Below are positions 35,311 through 47,733 of a stretch of 64,000 bases of DNA, in pieces. A program made the translations under genes and the position numbers. Position 1 is the first letter of the stretch. Each line of letters starts with the position of its first letter. The DNA lies in NCBI GenBank assembly GCA_949358305.1, contig OX442320.1:5720259-5784258 (forward strand), in the 5' to 3' direction. Origin of the DNA: Strigamia acuminata (Eukaryota; Arthropoda; Chilopoda; Geophilomorpha; Linotaeniidae). The notes under the pieces were generated by a model. The model was given only the letters and a program-made list of their open reading frames with translations, did no database searches and was not told the origin of the DNA.

Positions 35311-38300
35311 AACTCTGTAGAATAAAGTTTGTTGCGTAACTGGAACCCATTGCGGTCAGGTGCGGCTCGAATCCTACGACACCTCAACCCCTGGGTCGGT
35401 CCACCAGTGCCAAAAGGAGAATTGGATTGAAAACAATTTGAGGGAAAAATGTTTTTTATTTTTATTTTGGGTCGCGTGATGGCGCCGTCTGTTGTGGTAA
35501 TTGGACGGCTCAACAGACTCACTCGACCGGTATTAAAAAAAAAGAAGAAAAAAATGTTGAAAGTGGATGAGGGGGAAGGAAAAAAGAAGAAAAAAAGTGG
35601 CCATTTTGTACACGTGAGTGTTATGAAAACGACAGATGGCGGGAACAAGTGGTGGATGTTTTTTGCGCGCGATATTTGGCGGATGGTCCTTGGAGGGACG
35701 CGCGCGCATGCAAATAGTTGCAATGGCGTGTTTATGCGTCCCCGGATGAAGATTGGCATTTCAGCGCGCCGAAGAAATCGCAGCCAATCATGGGTTTGTG
35801 AGAGAGGAGATGACAGGCGGGAGTGCGCTCGGGGACCCGGACGCCCGCCGGCAGATTTCACATGCCTCAAGTTAAATATTAGGCTTCCATTTGAGTGACG
35901 CCTAGCGGCGAAGTGGTGGAATCAATCGGATGACAGCATCGCGCTCTCCCTCACACAACATTCTCGCGCGCCGTGCTCATCTTCATCCTTCTATACACAC
36001 CCCTCGCCTCGAGTGAATTGAAAAGGGAGGCTGGGGACGCGAAAGATGATCAATATTCGATCTGAAACACGAAAAAAAAATTTATCTTTTTTTTTTTATC
36101 TTTTTTTTTTTTATCTTTTTTTTTTTTATCTTTTTTTTTTAGATGAAATTGTGATGGGAATTAATGGCGAAGTGATTGATTTTTTTTTTTTTTGGTTTTT
36201 TTGTTTTTTGGTTTTTGAATTTCGTCGCGAGGGCGGCGTTGTCGGTGGGAGTTGTTGGAATTCCGTGCATTTGACGAGAAAATTGGAGAATTCCAAGGCG
36301 TTTAGTGGCGTCTGTCGTGGCGCGTGACAGGGTGTTAGGCGAGCTGTCATAAAAACGCCGGCGCGTGCACCGCCACTTGCCCCCTCCCCCGCCTCGGTGC
36401 TCGACGCTGGAAATTCTTGACGGGACGCACGCGCGCGCTCTTTTGACTCGGCACTCGGTATGGCGAAGCGATGTGGCGGCGAAGGGTGCGGTGGGTGCCG
36501 TGTAGGGGGTTGCGAGTGGATGACACGTTCTCGAGGCCGGGAAACATTAAAATGTGACACTCCGCGCTCTTCTTCGCCTCCTTCGGCTCGATGAATGATG
36601 AATGCGAAGATTCGCGAGATTCGGATTCATTCGGACGCGTGTCGGATGCGAATTATTTATTTATTTTGTATTTTGTGATATTTTATTTTTTTATTTTTTT
36701 TTATTGATTTAAAGTGGATGTTTTTGGGCAATTCCGTTTCATCTTTTTAATATATTTTCTTTCCCTCGTGTCACTCGTTTCGAGTTCCATTTTCTTTTCT
36801 TTTCTTTTATTTATTTTGTTTTCTGTCGAGTCGACTCGCGGTTGTCATGACGACTGAGTCGAAATGTCTGCTCGTCAGATGGAACGGCCGAAATGAAAAG
36901 TAGATGCGTTGTTATATATTTTTTTTTTTGAAATGTTTTTTTATTTTTATTTTGTTGATTTTTTTTTTTAAACAAAAAAATAGTAGGTAATAATTTTGAT
37001 AGCGGGTTTAACGTCTAAAAGTCTGGAATTAAGAAAGGTTTGTAAAAAAAAGGACGAAAGTGGAGAATTTCCTAAATATTTCCTAAGACAACAAACAATT
37101 TGCTAAATATTTCGTAGAAAATTACAGTTAAATGGAAATATTTTTCTTTAAAATTTAAATCAAATTTTTAAAAGAAAAGCAATTGTTTTCAACCGCATTA
37201 AATCAGAAGAAATCGTGTAAAAACGGAGTTGAATTTTTATTTTTAGTTACAGTCGAAACACTCTGAAATGGCATTAAGTTACGAAGTATTATTTAGCACC
37301 TGATTTCACTCGAATAAATTTTTTTATTTTGCATATTTCAATTTTTTTTTTGCATATATTGAAATTTTTGGTGCATATTATATGCGCATATAACGAAATT
37401 TATTTTGCATATATATCCGGGGTCTATATAACGAATCGCGATATAACGAATTATTGACAGTAAATCCCCATACTGCAGTGGGTAAGACCATATCCAGTCA
37501 CAATTGAGTTATATCCAAAATCCGCCATTTTTGCGGTTTCTAAACGACGTGACGAAACGATTAAAATGTAAAATTGCGATTCGCCCCATCCGTGATGACA
37601 ACGGAAAACGATGGGAGATTTATAATTAAGACGAAAACTCACTTTACCCCATCATATTTCCCCCTTTGCGTCCCCCAGGGACGCGGGGGGAATCGAATTT
37701 GATGCGCCACTGTACAAATACACCCCCGAGCGGTTTTTTGCAGACCGAAAGAAAAAAAAAATTAAATTAAATATCAGTGGTCAATTTAATTGATTTTTTC
37801 TTTGATTCGCTGGACACGTCTCCTTTGATATCTTCATCTTCTTCTTGTTGTTGCGCTCCCCCCGGTGGTCGATTAGAAAAGCTTGTCGGGCAATTTGTAA
37901 TTGGATTAGAGGGACGCTCGAGAGGGGATGGGTCGTACACGAGACGCATACGAAAGCCCGTATAAGTGGTCAGTTGTCTTGTGGCCGTGCCGACCACTTT
38001 GACCACAGTCGACGGCCTCGTAAACGCTGCGATGTCACGTGGTTCATGTTATGAGTTAATTAGCATCGAGTTAAATACCTAATTAAAATGTAAACCACAA
38101 GGGGGGCCTCCAACCGATCAAGAAGCGAAGACCGAGAGTCGACGGCCGAGATTTCCGCTCGCGAGACGAGAAAAAAGACCGCGACGCACGAGTCTACGCA
38201 TCTAATCTAATTATTAATATTCTTTGATTTAAGAAATATATAAAGACGAACGAAATGTTCGTTTTTCTTTGTATTTTTCGAGGCAACCCTTTCGCCATCG

Positions 38301-39124
38301 CCGTGCGGATTTAATGGCGAGAAAACAAATTAGCGTGCGAAGCTAGCGGAGCGGAAAACAAGGAAATTGTCGCCCGTTGGCCGCATTTACGGGGTCCGTG
38401 AATAATTCGCGCCGTTTCGACTTCCTCTCGCCTCGAGTCGGCGGCACAAATGGGATAATGAAAGCGATTAAAGTTGGAAAAAATGGCGACGGGATGGAAT
38501 TATTTTTTTTTTTTGGTTTTATTTCGGCGATATGGGGAAGGGGGAGTGGTGTAGCGGGGTTGTTGTCTCCATCTTGACACCCCCCCTGGAGTGGGTCGGC
38601 GTTTTACGAGGCTCGAAGAAATGTCCCGCGGGCTAACGGATCCATCTCGTCGCAGGAGGGCCGACATTTTTATCGGCGCGCCCTCTCGTGACGGCAGTTT
38701 TTGTGTTTTATTAGCACGATAGAAGTGTGTAGTGGCAGCATTTCGTCCTTGACTCGTTTCGACATGGAATAAAGGGGAAGGGACGGGGAGCGTTGCAGTT
38801 TGTTCTTGGCGTGTCATCATTAAAAGGTTTTGACAGTAATCCCACGTGACGTACCCACAATGCCCCGTGGCATGTCAAAGCGAGACAGCGCTCCCTCAAG
38901 AGGGCTTTTATGTCAACCCGCTATTTTGTTCCAAGTCTCTGGTCCGCATCATCACCTCCCCCCAGTGTTAACCCTCTTCCTTTTGGGGTTTAGTCAACCC
39001 CCGGTTTTGCTTCCTGCGCCTGACTTTGTGGTTGATGGGTTCTTTAGGGGGACGCTAACACCCCTCGAGACCCTGTTTAAGCTCGTTCAGGCTTAATTGG
39101 TTGCGTTCTGGCTGTATTTCCGCA

Positions 39125-39480
39125 CATTTGTTGCGTTTTTTACGCCGAAAAGTGGCGAAATTGTCGGGATTTTGCAATTTTTTCGTTTATTTTGGATGGT
39201 AAAATCGATTTGTTAAGAATTGGACGGGATTTTGGTTTGTTTTGGTTTGTTTTTGGACATTTTCACCCAATTTTTGCGTTTTTTACCCCGAAAAGTTGCG
39301 AAATTGTCGGGATTTTATCATTTTTTCGTTTATTTTGGATGGTAAAATCGATTTGTTTAGAATTGTATGGGATTTTGGTTTGTTTTTGGACATTTTCACT
39401 CAATTTTTGCGTTTTTTCTGCCGAAAAGTGACGAAATTGTCGGGATTTTACCATTTTCTCGTCGATTTTAAATGGTGAAG
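39125..39480. repeat. Approx. 133-143 bp tandem repeat
   Basis: Two and a half copies carrying GAAATTGTCGGGATTTT at 39157, 39300 and 39433, each followed by TGGATGGTAAAATCGATTTG or a variant. Open frames across it on both strands are repeat artefacts. Confidence 0.9.
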
Positions 39481-40099
39481 TCGATTTAAATGGAATTCTA
39501 TGAATATTTTGTGCGTTAAAAATGTTTGTTTATTTTTGTTTAGCTTTTATTTGTGCTTTATTTAGGTCTTTATTTTTTTTCCGGGTCGAGCGTGTATTAA
39601 AGCGGGTAAAGAAAAGAGCCATTTGTATTGATTTATTCGCGAGGACTGGCATAAAGGGGGGAAGAAAGGAGATAGGAATGCGCATGCGTGTAGTTGAATG
39701 GCGAATTGGGAAACAGGCGAAAGATACTGGAGGCGATAAATTGTTTCTCTCTCTGCCCTCTGCTGACAGAGTGTGTCCCTATGAAATATTCATCAATCCA
39801 GGCAACGACAACGCCCCCCGCACAACAAGACCATCAACGTGAAACCCGCCCTCAATCACTCTTCCTCACTGATCCAAATTAAAAAGAAGAAAAACTCCTC
39901 CCGACCCCCTCTACCGTCGTTATTAGACCCGATTGCATCGATTCCCGATCGACAAAAACACGCAAATACACAAAACGCGTCACATTTCGTTCCTCCGCCT
40001 TTTACTCCTCATTTTTCACCGGATATATAAAAATGGCGACGGGTTTAGTGAAAAGCGTCGAACGGCTCGCCGGATTTATTAGTGGCATCTCTTTTGAAG

Positions 40100-40630
40100 T
40101 GGGCGTCGACCATTGAAAGCGACGCCGCGGGCCGCGAGGGGGCCGCGAGCTGCAGCTGTTCCCGTCCATTCCGCTCCGCGCACACCCTCCGTGCCTTCGT
40201 CCCTTCCTCTTCGCTCGCACCAACAGCGGCGAATTAAACGGGGCCGTGCTTGCGCGCGCGGCTAGGGCGGAGTTCGGTGCCCCCTTCATCCCGAGCCTCC
40301 CTTCCTCGCTTCTCACCCTCTCCCCCCCCCCCCTCTCGTTCTCGCTCTCGCTCGCCCGGATTGCATCTGCGGGTGCGCGCGCCGCCTTCATTGCAGTGGC
40401 GCCGTCCAACCGAGGCTGATCGATCCGCTCGGCGTCGCCCTTTCGCACACGCTGGCGATGGCCGCGTTGGTGTTGGCCGCACTGGATTGTGTCGTGCGGG
40501 AAGCCGTGGATTACCCTTGCGGTTGATTGCCGGGACAGGATCGCTCGTCTTCTCATGTGTCTGGAGTTTATTTGTGTTGTGTTTGAATTCTGTGCGCGGA
40601 AAGTGAGGTATTCGTCCGGCAGCATTCGCA
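40100..40630 (+). promoter_or_regulatory. CpG-rich island ending in consensus donor: candidate internal promoter/first exon
   Basis: A CpG-dense block with C/T tracts (40300-40360) ends at AGCATTCGCAG|GTAAGCC (donor at 40631), as a promoter-proximal first exon would. A TATATAAAA lies upstream at about 40024, although it is rather far from the donor. The long open frame (about 40250-40606) has no recognisable start or homology. A short frame of 22 codons, ATG at 40458, ends in TGA at 40526. If it splices to the phase-0 exon at 52489, it would be non-coding leader. Confidence 0.35.
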
Positions 40631-41937
40631 GGTAAGCCCGAACAACGAAAAGTCAACATCGGGAGTGAATTTTTCAGTTTTAAATTAGCTGTCATCAGAG
40701 AATAAAGCCTGTGCAAACGTTTTCTTGTAATGCCTAGGAATGTTTACTCGGCGCTTTGATCCGGGAAGCCTAGGTTGGCTTTCCTGCACAATTGTGTTGT
40801 TTTTCGGGATTAACTCCCGGATTGCGGTTTGATGCACTCGACCACACCGTTCAGTCGTGGACAATAAGAACTTTCCTTCAGTTTAGCTGTTTTAAGTTTA
40901 TCTATCGTTATTTGTCCGGTCTATCTTTTAATACTGTCGAGAGAGGGGGTTAAGATTGACGTGATGGATTTTTGTGCCACCTGGTAGGTAAAATTAAAAC
41001 GGCTAAACTGAAGGGAAGTTTTTTTTGTCCACGTCCGTAGGTGGTTTTGGGGAGTTTTGTCGGCTCGTCGTGTCTGGCGGGGCATTGATGATGTATTAGA
41101 CGGGAACGTGTATTGATTGACTCGTCCTCCATTTGCGTGCAGGGAGGGAAGGGAAGGTATAAACAAACGAGGACGGGCGGTAAGTAAGACGAGCGGCTTT
41201 GCTCGGCGACCTTGATCTTGTTCACGGTCGGTTTGGTCGTGGACAAGACCCTCGTGCACTCGCCATCGCGTTTGCCCATTTCGGCTTTGCTCGTTGCTGC
41301 CTAATTGATCCATTACTGCGGTTGACACCAGTTAATTAGTCGTGTTAATTGAAACGCGCGAATTAGAATAAGCGCGGCCATCTTATTCCGGGGGCCTTGG
41401 AGTGGCGGGTATCGTTTTGATGGGAATACGAGTTTCTTTGTCGGGGACATGGTCGGGTCCTCGAGCGAGGGGGTCTTGGCCTTGTGAGTCCCCCTCGGTA
41501 ACCCTCGCCTTTGAAGTGGCGGGGTGGGGGAATAAGGGTTGTTTGTTCACCTTGTTACCTCACCTGTTTGGTGGTTCTAAGTGGATATTTTGCTGGAGTT
41601 CTTTGTTTGTTGGGGGCAGCTGGTCAGATTTTGTTGGGCTTTGTTGTTGTGATGTATTGGATTTTGGGTGGTCGTTTTGGCGGATGGCGTTCGTGTTGAT
41701 TTTGTTATTGTTATGATTCATGGTTTGGAGGATGTGGAGCGGTTATCTCGTTATGGAGATATCAATTATGTGTGTTGGGTTATGCTAGGAGGCGGCCGGA
41801 AGCGTGAAATGGGGTTGATGGGAACGGAAGTGATGGAGGACAACCCCGGGACTCGTGTCTCCGCGCAGGGTGGAGTGGAGTGGAAATAAATTGAGACTGT
41901 AGATTTCGAGGAACAAAGTTGGCATTGTGTTTAGCTA

Positions 41938-42150
41938 AAAATTCAATTTTTAAGCTAAAAATTCAATTTTTAAGCTAAAAATTGAATTTTTAAGCTAAAA
42001 ATTGTATTTTTAAGGTAAAAATTCAATTTTTAAGGGGAAAAGTTGAATTTTTAAGGGAAAAAGTTGAATTTTTTAGGTAAAAATTGAATTTTTTAGGTAA
42101 AAATTGAATTTTTAAGCTAAAAATTCAATTTTTAAGCTAAAAATTCACTT
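41938..42150. repeat. 20-bp minisatellite
   Basis: About ten copies of AAGCTAAAAATTCAATTTTT, with a G-containing variant block (AAGGGAAAAAGTTGAATTTT) in the middle. Confidence 0.95.
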
Positions 42151-42392
42151 TATTTACAAAATATCTGCATTTTTTGCTTCAATATTAATTTCTCCTCTCT
42201 AATACATTTTTCAAGGAAATATAAACACACAAACTCGACCATCTATTTAAACCTCTACATTTTTTATCAGTCGCCAAATTAATTATACACGTACAACCAC
42301 CTCAGTTTTTACGATTATTTTTTAATTCTAACCTGTCCGCATTCAAACATAAATAATCCAGAAACGAGTAAATAAATAAATTAAAAAAAATA

Positions 42393-42426
<34 letters not shown>

Positions 42427-43336
42427 GTACAAAAACATAAAAAAAGGTAATAAAAAAATAATAAGACATAAAACGCGGGATGTAAATATTTATCTATTTG
42501 TCGGCCATCAATTCCCCCCACCGTCCCTCCTCCCTCCCTTCTTTAATTGGCGTCATTTTCGTGTCGCAACAAGAGTGCCTGTCGTTAATTCATTTTTTTT
42601 TTCACTCGCTCTTCCTGAAAACATTAAATATTTATGAAGCCTGCGTGTAACAAGAAATCACACTCCCTTCACCCCCCGAGCTCTCTGAGTCGTGGGATCA
42701 TTATTATGACTGCGGGTGTCGCTCTTCCCCCCTTTTCTCTTTCCTCTTTCCCCCCACCCTCTTTTCTCGCGTGCACGACTTTTCTTTGTCGTTGACCGGA
42801 CATTCATTAGTGACCCCTGGTCTCTATCCCCCTCTTTTGCCGCTCGGCTTGATGGGAGACGCGCCCCCTCGGAGCGTGAATTGGAACTACCGTTTGCCTG
42901 CGGCTGTGGGGAGTAAATTTGAAAAATTCAATCCCTCTCGCACTCCCCGCCGCTCTTCCCGGCGGCCATTACGGGCGGGGGGGCGATGGGGATAATGCGA
43001 TTAGGGAGGGGGAGGAATGGGTTGATTCCATTTGACGCGCCCGCTCACTCTATCTCCCCCAGAGCAAGCCACGACTCTTTTAGGTCTTGCTTCCCAATCA
43101 ATATTGATTGAGTTGGCCGATAGGCGTGTCGCTCGGGGTCCCCCCCATCTCCCGCTTCGCCACCCTCTCTCTTTCTCGCAATGCCTGATCGTGTTATCGG
43201 AAACTGGCCTTTCGTCGCTTTTAGGCTGGCGCGCGCCAATTTCTCACTTGAGGTTTTTAACGCCCCAGTGGCTGGTTTCCGGTGACGGCGTTTGTTTTGT
43301 TTATGTTGGTTCGTGGTTTGGCCGATTTTTATGCAG

Positions 43337-43473
43337 GTGGGAAAAAATGGGTTGGGTTTAATGAGGTGCGAGGCTATGCGCGGGAGACAAATGAGTTCCG
43401 GTTGGTCCGAAAGAGAATCGTCCGAAAGTCTTGATTCCCTAAGACGATGCCTTAGCTTAGCAGGAACCGTGAG
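43337..43473 (+). other. Exon-like interval without frame fit
   Basis: Flanked by TTTTTATGCAG and donor GAG|GTGAGC. It is open throughout in the 0 frame (VGKNGLGLMRCEAM... to SLRRCLSLAGTVR). Its length of 137 nt is not a multiple of three, so inclusion between the phase-0 exons at 27863 and 52489 would shift the frame. It could be a poison exon, an alternative first exon or chance. Confidence 0.2.
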
Positions 43474-43635
43474 GTGAGCTCTGCAATGTGTTGTTAAGAC
43501 AACGCGGGACATATTAGATCGTTTTCGGAAAACGATGAAAAACGGTTTTTGAAAGCTATTTTAGAATTGAATGCACCTATTGTTACGCGGATAAGCCACA
43601 CCGTAAACCGGCTGTCTTAGCCACGCTTTTCTAGA

Positions 43636-43880
43636 CTCCAAAGCGATACAACGATGTCCTAACTTCGATTGGTTGAGGCGTATCACTGGTGTAGTGGCAC
43701 AAAAAAGTAGTTCATAACATCAGAATTGTTATTTGGCTAGGCAAAACAACCAATAAAAAGCTAAACTTTTGTTTACCTGCCAAGAGAATGCAACACATTA
43801 TGCTGACATTGTTTAATTGTCAGTTAGGCGTAATCCGGCTCAACCAATTGGAGTTAGGACATCGTTGTATCGGTTTGGAG
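43636..43880. mobile_element. TA-type MITE with TCACTGGTGTAGTG box (copy 1)
   Basis: A 245-bp element with ends CTCCAAAGCGATACAACGAT + GTCCTAACT and its complement (AGTTAGGACATCGTTGTATC + GGTTTGGAG). It is flanked by GA on the left and TA on the right, a degraded TA duplication. The interior begins TCACTGGTGTAGTGGCACAA, shared with the elements at 56372 and 57881, and includes GTTAGGCGTAATCCGGCT near the right arm, shared with 56372. Confidence 0.75.
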
Positions 43881-44105
43881 TATAGTATAGAAACTGTTTC
43901 CTGCTAAAAACAAGTTTCGTCACAATCCGAGCGACGGTTTTCGAGATACGGACTTAGAGCCAAAAACGCATTTCTAGCGCTACCGTTTGCGCGAAGAAGT
44001 GCGATAACTTCAAATCTGTTCGGACATGCTCAACACCCTGCACGGTTACATGATGACCAGAAAACGTTGAGCATTTTAGCACGCGGTGACACTGGCCCAT
44101 GTAGG

Positions 44106-44213
44106 CAGGGCTGGACTGGGTACAAATTTAGTACCGGGAAATCTGGATGGGTCGGACCACAGGGACGGGCCATCGGAAAATTCCCGGTAGCCTGCCGGGC
44201 CAGTCCAGCACTG
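44106..44213. mobile_element. Short hAT-type MITE (108 bp)
   Basis: Ends CAGGGCTGGACTGGG and GGGCCAGTCCAGCACTG. An 8-bp target duplication is present: CATGTAGG (44098-44105) and CATGCAGG (44214-44221), one mismatch. A related copy is at 56169-56316. Confidence 0.85.
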
Positions 44214-44589
44214 CATGCAGGACGCAAATGTACCGCAAATCCAATCTACACGGCTCTGCTAAAGGGCCCATCAACCCAACTTGCACAAATAGAGCTCGTG
44301 CCTTTAGGGGGGGCCCATAGTATTCATTTCGGTCAATGAATAGCGCCTGATAAAGGGCCATAAATCGTCGGTGTATTATACACGATGAGACTTCATTACC
44401 GTTAAATTTATATTCCAATTTCGAAAATGTCGTTTAATGTATTAGTCGCTGTTTTTTCTTCCCCGCCCGGTCGATATATCGATTTAGCAATTGTTTATAG
44501 TTTTGTGGCGAATATTACATATATTTAATGCCGGTTTCATTCGAGTGAAGGCGTTTTCTTCGTTGCACTCTGGCGTTAATTGTCGTCGC

Positions 44590-45150
44590 CGTGTCTGCGC
44601 CGTGTCTCTCATTCTCTCTCTCTTTCCCGCTCGGCCTCGTAAGACTTAAGAATGAGAGAGTGAAAGGAAGCTCTTCCCACATTGGTTGCATCTCCCTCGG
44701 CTCTTGCCAAGCCCCTCGTTTCTCTTTGTACTATAAAATGGCGGAGTGGGGAGTGGGAATGGGGGATTTATAGTCGCCGCACTATCTCTGGTGTCCCGGC
44801 CGAAAATCCTCCCTCATCGGACGCTTGATGTCGCCATAAAATTGGGGAATGGCTCGAGAGGGCGCCATACGAGGAAGGGGAGAAAAAAAATGACACGAGG
44901 CGCGCTCTGTCCTCCCACACATCCCTCCCCGCTCCCTACCCCATTTCGTCGTGCCGTCGTAATCCGGGGCCCGTATTTCCAGTCGATAAAACGCGCACGC
45001 GCGGCTTCCTCCACCTTCTTACACTCTCTCTCTTTCTCTCTCTCTCTCTCCCCCATTTCCCTCTTCTCCCCCATTGCGTCGTATAAAAGGCGGCCGCCAT
45101 TACACGAGCGCCCTCACGCGACGACCAGCACAAGCATAATGAGTGTGAGT
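44590..45150 (+). promoter_or_regulatory. AUTS2: Candidate internal TATA promoter with mini first coding exon
   Basis: A CpG-rich block with C/T tracts contains TATAAAAGG at 45082-45090. About 30 bp downstream comes CCCTCACGCG, where initiation would be expected. At 45139 the sequence ATAATGAGT is followed directly by donor GTGAGT (45145). A transcript starting here could encode Met-Ser and splice in phase 0 to the exon at 52489, giving MS-VSDAGSDLF. Mammalian AUTS2 is known to use internal promoters for shorter isoforms. Without splicing, the frame reads on for about 40 residues without recognisable similarity. Confidence 0.4.
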
Positions 45151-46559
45151 GATGGCTTTAAACGCGGCAAATTGATGAGAGGGGAGCGAAATCGGACGCT
45201 GGTGGCTGCGGTTTTCGAGCAGCGACACCTCGGGTTGGATTTTCCTGAAAGGGAAAATATTTTTGATTTGATTTTTTTTTTTTTTAATTAAATTTTTTTT
45301 TTTGGGGTTTTTTTTGGGTTTTTTTTTTAGGGTTTTATCGGATCAGACGCGGCGTTTTTTCGGGGATTCTCAGGCGAGCAATTGAGGAAGCCATAAAAAA
45401 TTAAATGGACATCGGTTATTATCCCGGGGCTGAACATTTAGGAGTCGGTTTTATGTCTCTCATTCTGCGCACGCGTGGTGGTATAAGGGCGTTAAAAAGA
45501 ATCGATGGGCTGCTTTCTCTTTCTTTCTCTTTCTTTCACTTTCCCCTCTTTAACAACCCCACCTTTTATTTTTATTTTTTTTTTATTTATTTATTTATTT
45601 ATTTATTTTTTTTTGGTTTGGGTTAGTCGATATATTTTATTAAATTGGAAGGAATTTTTTTTTTTTTGGGGGTTTTTGATTTTGTTTTGGGTTTGTAATT
45701 ATTTTTTATTTATTTATTTTGTTTGTTTACGTTTTTTAAATGAGGCTTTTAACGCGGGTGTAACTTTAAAATTTTTATTTTTATCGACAAAATGGCGGAT
45801 CGATAGAGGGTTACTGCCATTTTGTGTCATCGGGGGAAAGAAAATTTGCGAATGGAAGCGAGGAAAGGAGGAAAAAAAATCGGGTGAAAAAGGTTGTTAT
45901 TAAGGAGGGAATAAAAATGTCGATTAATTTTTTTTTTGTTTAAAAGTTATTTATTAGATCGCCATTTTTTTTTTATTATTTTTTTTAAATTTAAAAAAAA
46001 TTTTTTTTTAAATTTGTTTATTAAGAGTGAAAAGGGTTAAGTGATTGATTCGATGTAATTTATGGCGGGTTTAAGGGCTAAATAGTGATTGAGTTGGGAA
46101 ATAATTGCGATATTCTGTCCAGGGGCATGTCACGCGAGGTTTTTTTTTGTGTTGGATTAAGGAGTGGAGGTTGGGAGAAAAAATTGGGAAGAAAAAAAAT
46201 TAAAAGCTGCTTTCAACAAGAATGGATGGCAAAGTCGGTTTTTTAAACGTGGAAAAAAGAAATTGTTTTGGAGGGAGGGAAAAAAAGGGAATGATGGGGA
46301 AAAGAGGAGGAGGGTGAAAAAATGGCAGTCGGTAGCTCTCTCTGCCTTTTGGCGGATTACATGACATGGAAAAATGTTTGCTCAAATTTTTATTTATTTA
46401 TTTTTTTTTGTGTTTACAGTGGGGGGATTGGTTCGAGATTTTTTTTTTGTCTATTTTTGTAGATTGAAATGCGAGTAGGGTTTGATGGATTTTTTTTATT
46501 TGTTTTGGGTATAGAGTGGCGATTATCTGAACTAATTGGGAGAATTAGGTGTTTGTAAA

Positions 46560-46870
46560 AGTGATTTGTTCGCGTATTAGTTAAAATATCGATAGAAAGT
46601 CGTTAAGAAGTTGTAAAAATCGTTGAAAAATTGTTAGAAATTGATAAAAATTGATAAAAATCGTTAGGAATTGATAAAAATCGTTAAAAAATCGTTAGAA
46701 ACTGCTAAAAATCGATCAAATACCATTAAAAATTGATAAAAATTGTTAAAAACTGATAAAAATCGTTAAAAATTGATAAAAATTGTTAAAAACTGGTAAA
46801 AAGCATAAAAAACTAGTAAAAATCGTTAAAAACTGGTAAAAATCGATAAAATAATTGTTGAAAACAGATA
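46560..46870. repeat. Short-period repeat (AAAAATCGTTAAAAACTGAT)
   Basis: About twenty irregular units of 10-12 bp of the form AAAAATNGTTAAAAA / AAATTGATAAAAA. Confidence 0.85.
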
Positions 46871-47733
46871 AAATCCGATTACCCTTGTTCGGATAAAAAA
46901 AATTTTCTACTTTTATTTATTTATTTATTGATTTATTTTTTATTGGAGGGAGGATTATAAAAAAAATATAATTTACAACGTCGTATAATTTTTTTTTAAG
47001 TTTATGTTTGGTGTTGTAAATATTATTTTCGCGTTATTTCCGGTGAAAGTCCAAAAGTGCGCGTTAAAATTGGATTTTTATGCCCGAAAATTAAAGGATT
47101 TTTGGGAATTTCTTTTCGGAAATGTATTGCGCATGCGTTTCCGGAAGAGTCCTCGTCGCGAGTCCGTAAAAATGTGTTTTAGGGAGGTTTTTGTGAGTCG
47201 GTTGTTCGCCTAATGTCCGCCAGGGGGATGTTAAGTGCGCCATTGCGCAGGCGTAATTGTTTGCTGGGACGTTGGCTTGATTTAAGCGAGAGGTTTGTTT
47301 TTTACGACGTCCTCCTCCATGTTGGCCGGCCATAAAAGAAAATAAAAGGAGAGAAGGGAGAGAGGAAAATGAAGAAGAAAAAGAAAAAAGAAAAAAAAAA
47401 AAAAATCTTGCACAACATTCATTGGTTGGACTCGACACTAGAGCGGCGCTGCGTGCACTTGGCCAAGTGCACGGGATGAGTGAGAGCGACCTCGGGCACC
47501 AAATCAAACGCGTAATGGCGCGCTTAATGATCTTGTCAGAATAGAGCAACCTCGTTATCAAACCTGAAAGCCAAGATGGAAAAGTGAAAAAATAAAATAA
47601 AGAAAATAAATAAATAAAATCTGGCCGGAATCCAAAAATTTAAAAAAAAAAATTTAATTGCATGTTTGTTGACATTGGTTGTCACAAACTGTCACCAGGT
47701 GAAAAATAAATAAATAAATAAATAAAATATTGC

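Noticed and set aside
37230-37470. pogo/Tigger-like element suggested by TATAACGAA and TTGACAG near 37410-37460
   Set aside because: Left and right ends do not form a convincing inverted repeat and no TA duplication can be fixed.
40234-40716. Open frames of 118-207 codons on both strands in the CpG island
   Set aside because: Overlapping Arg/Pro/Ala/Ser-rich frames in three frames are expected from GC-rich sequence; no homology.
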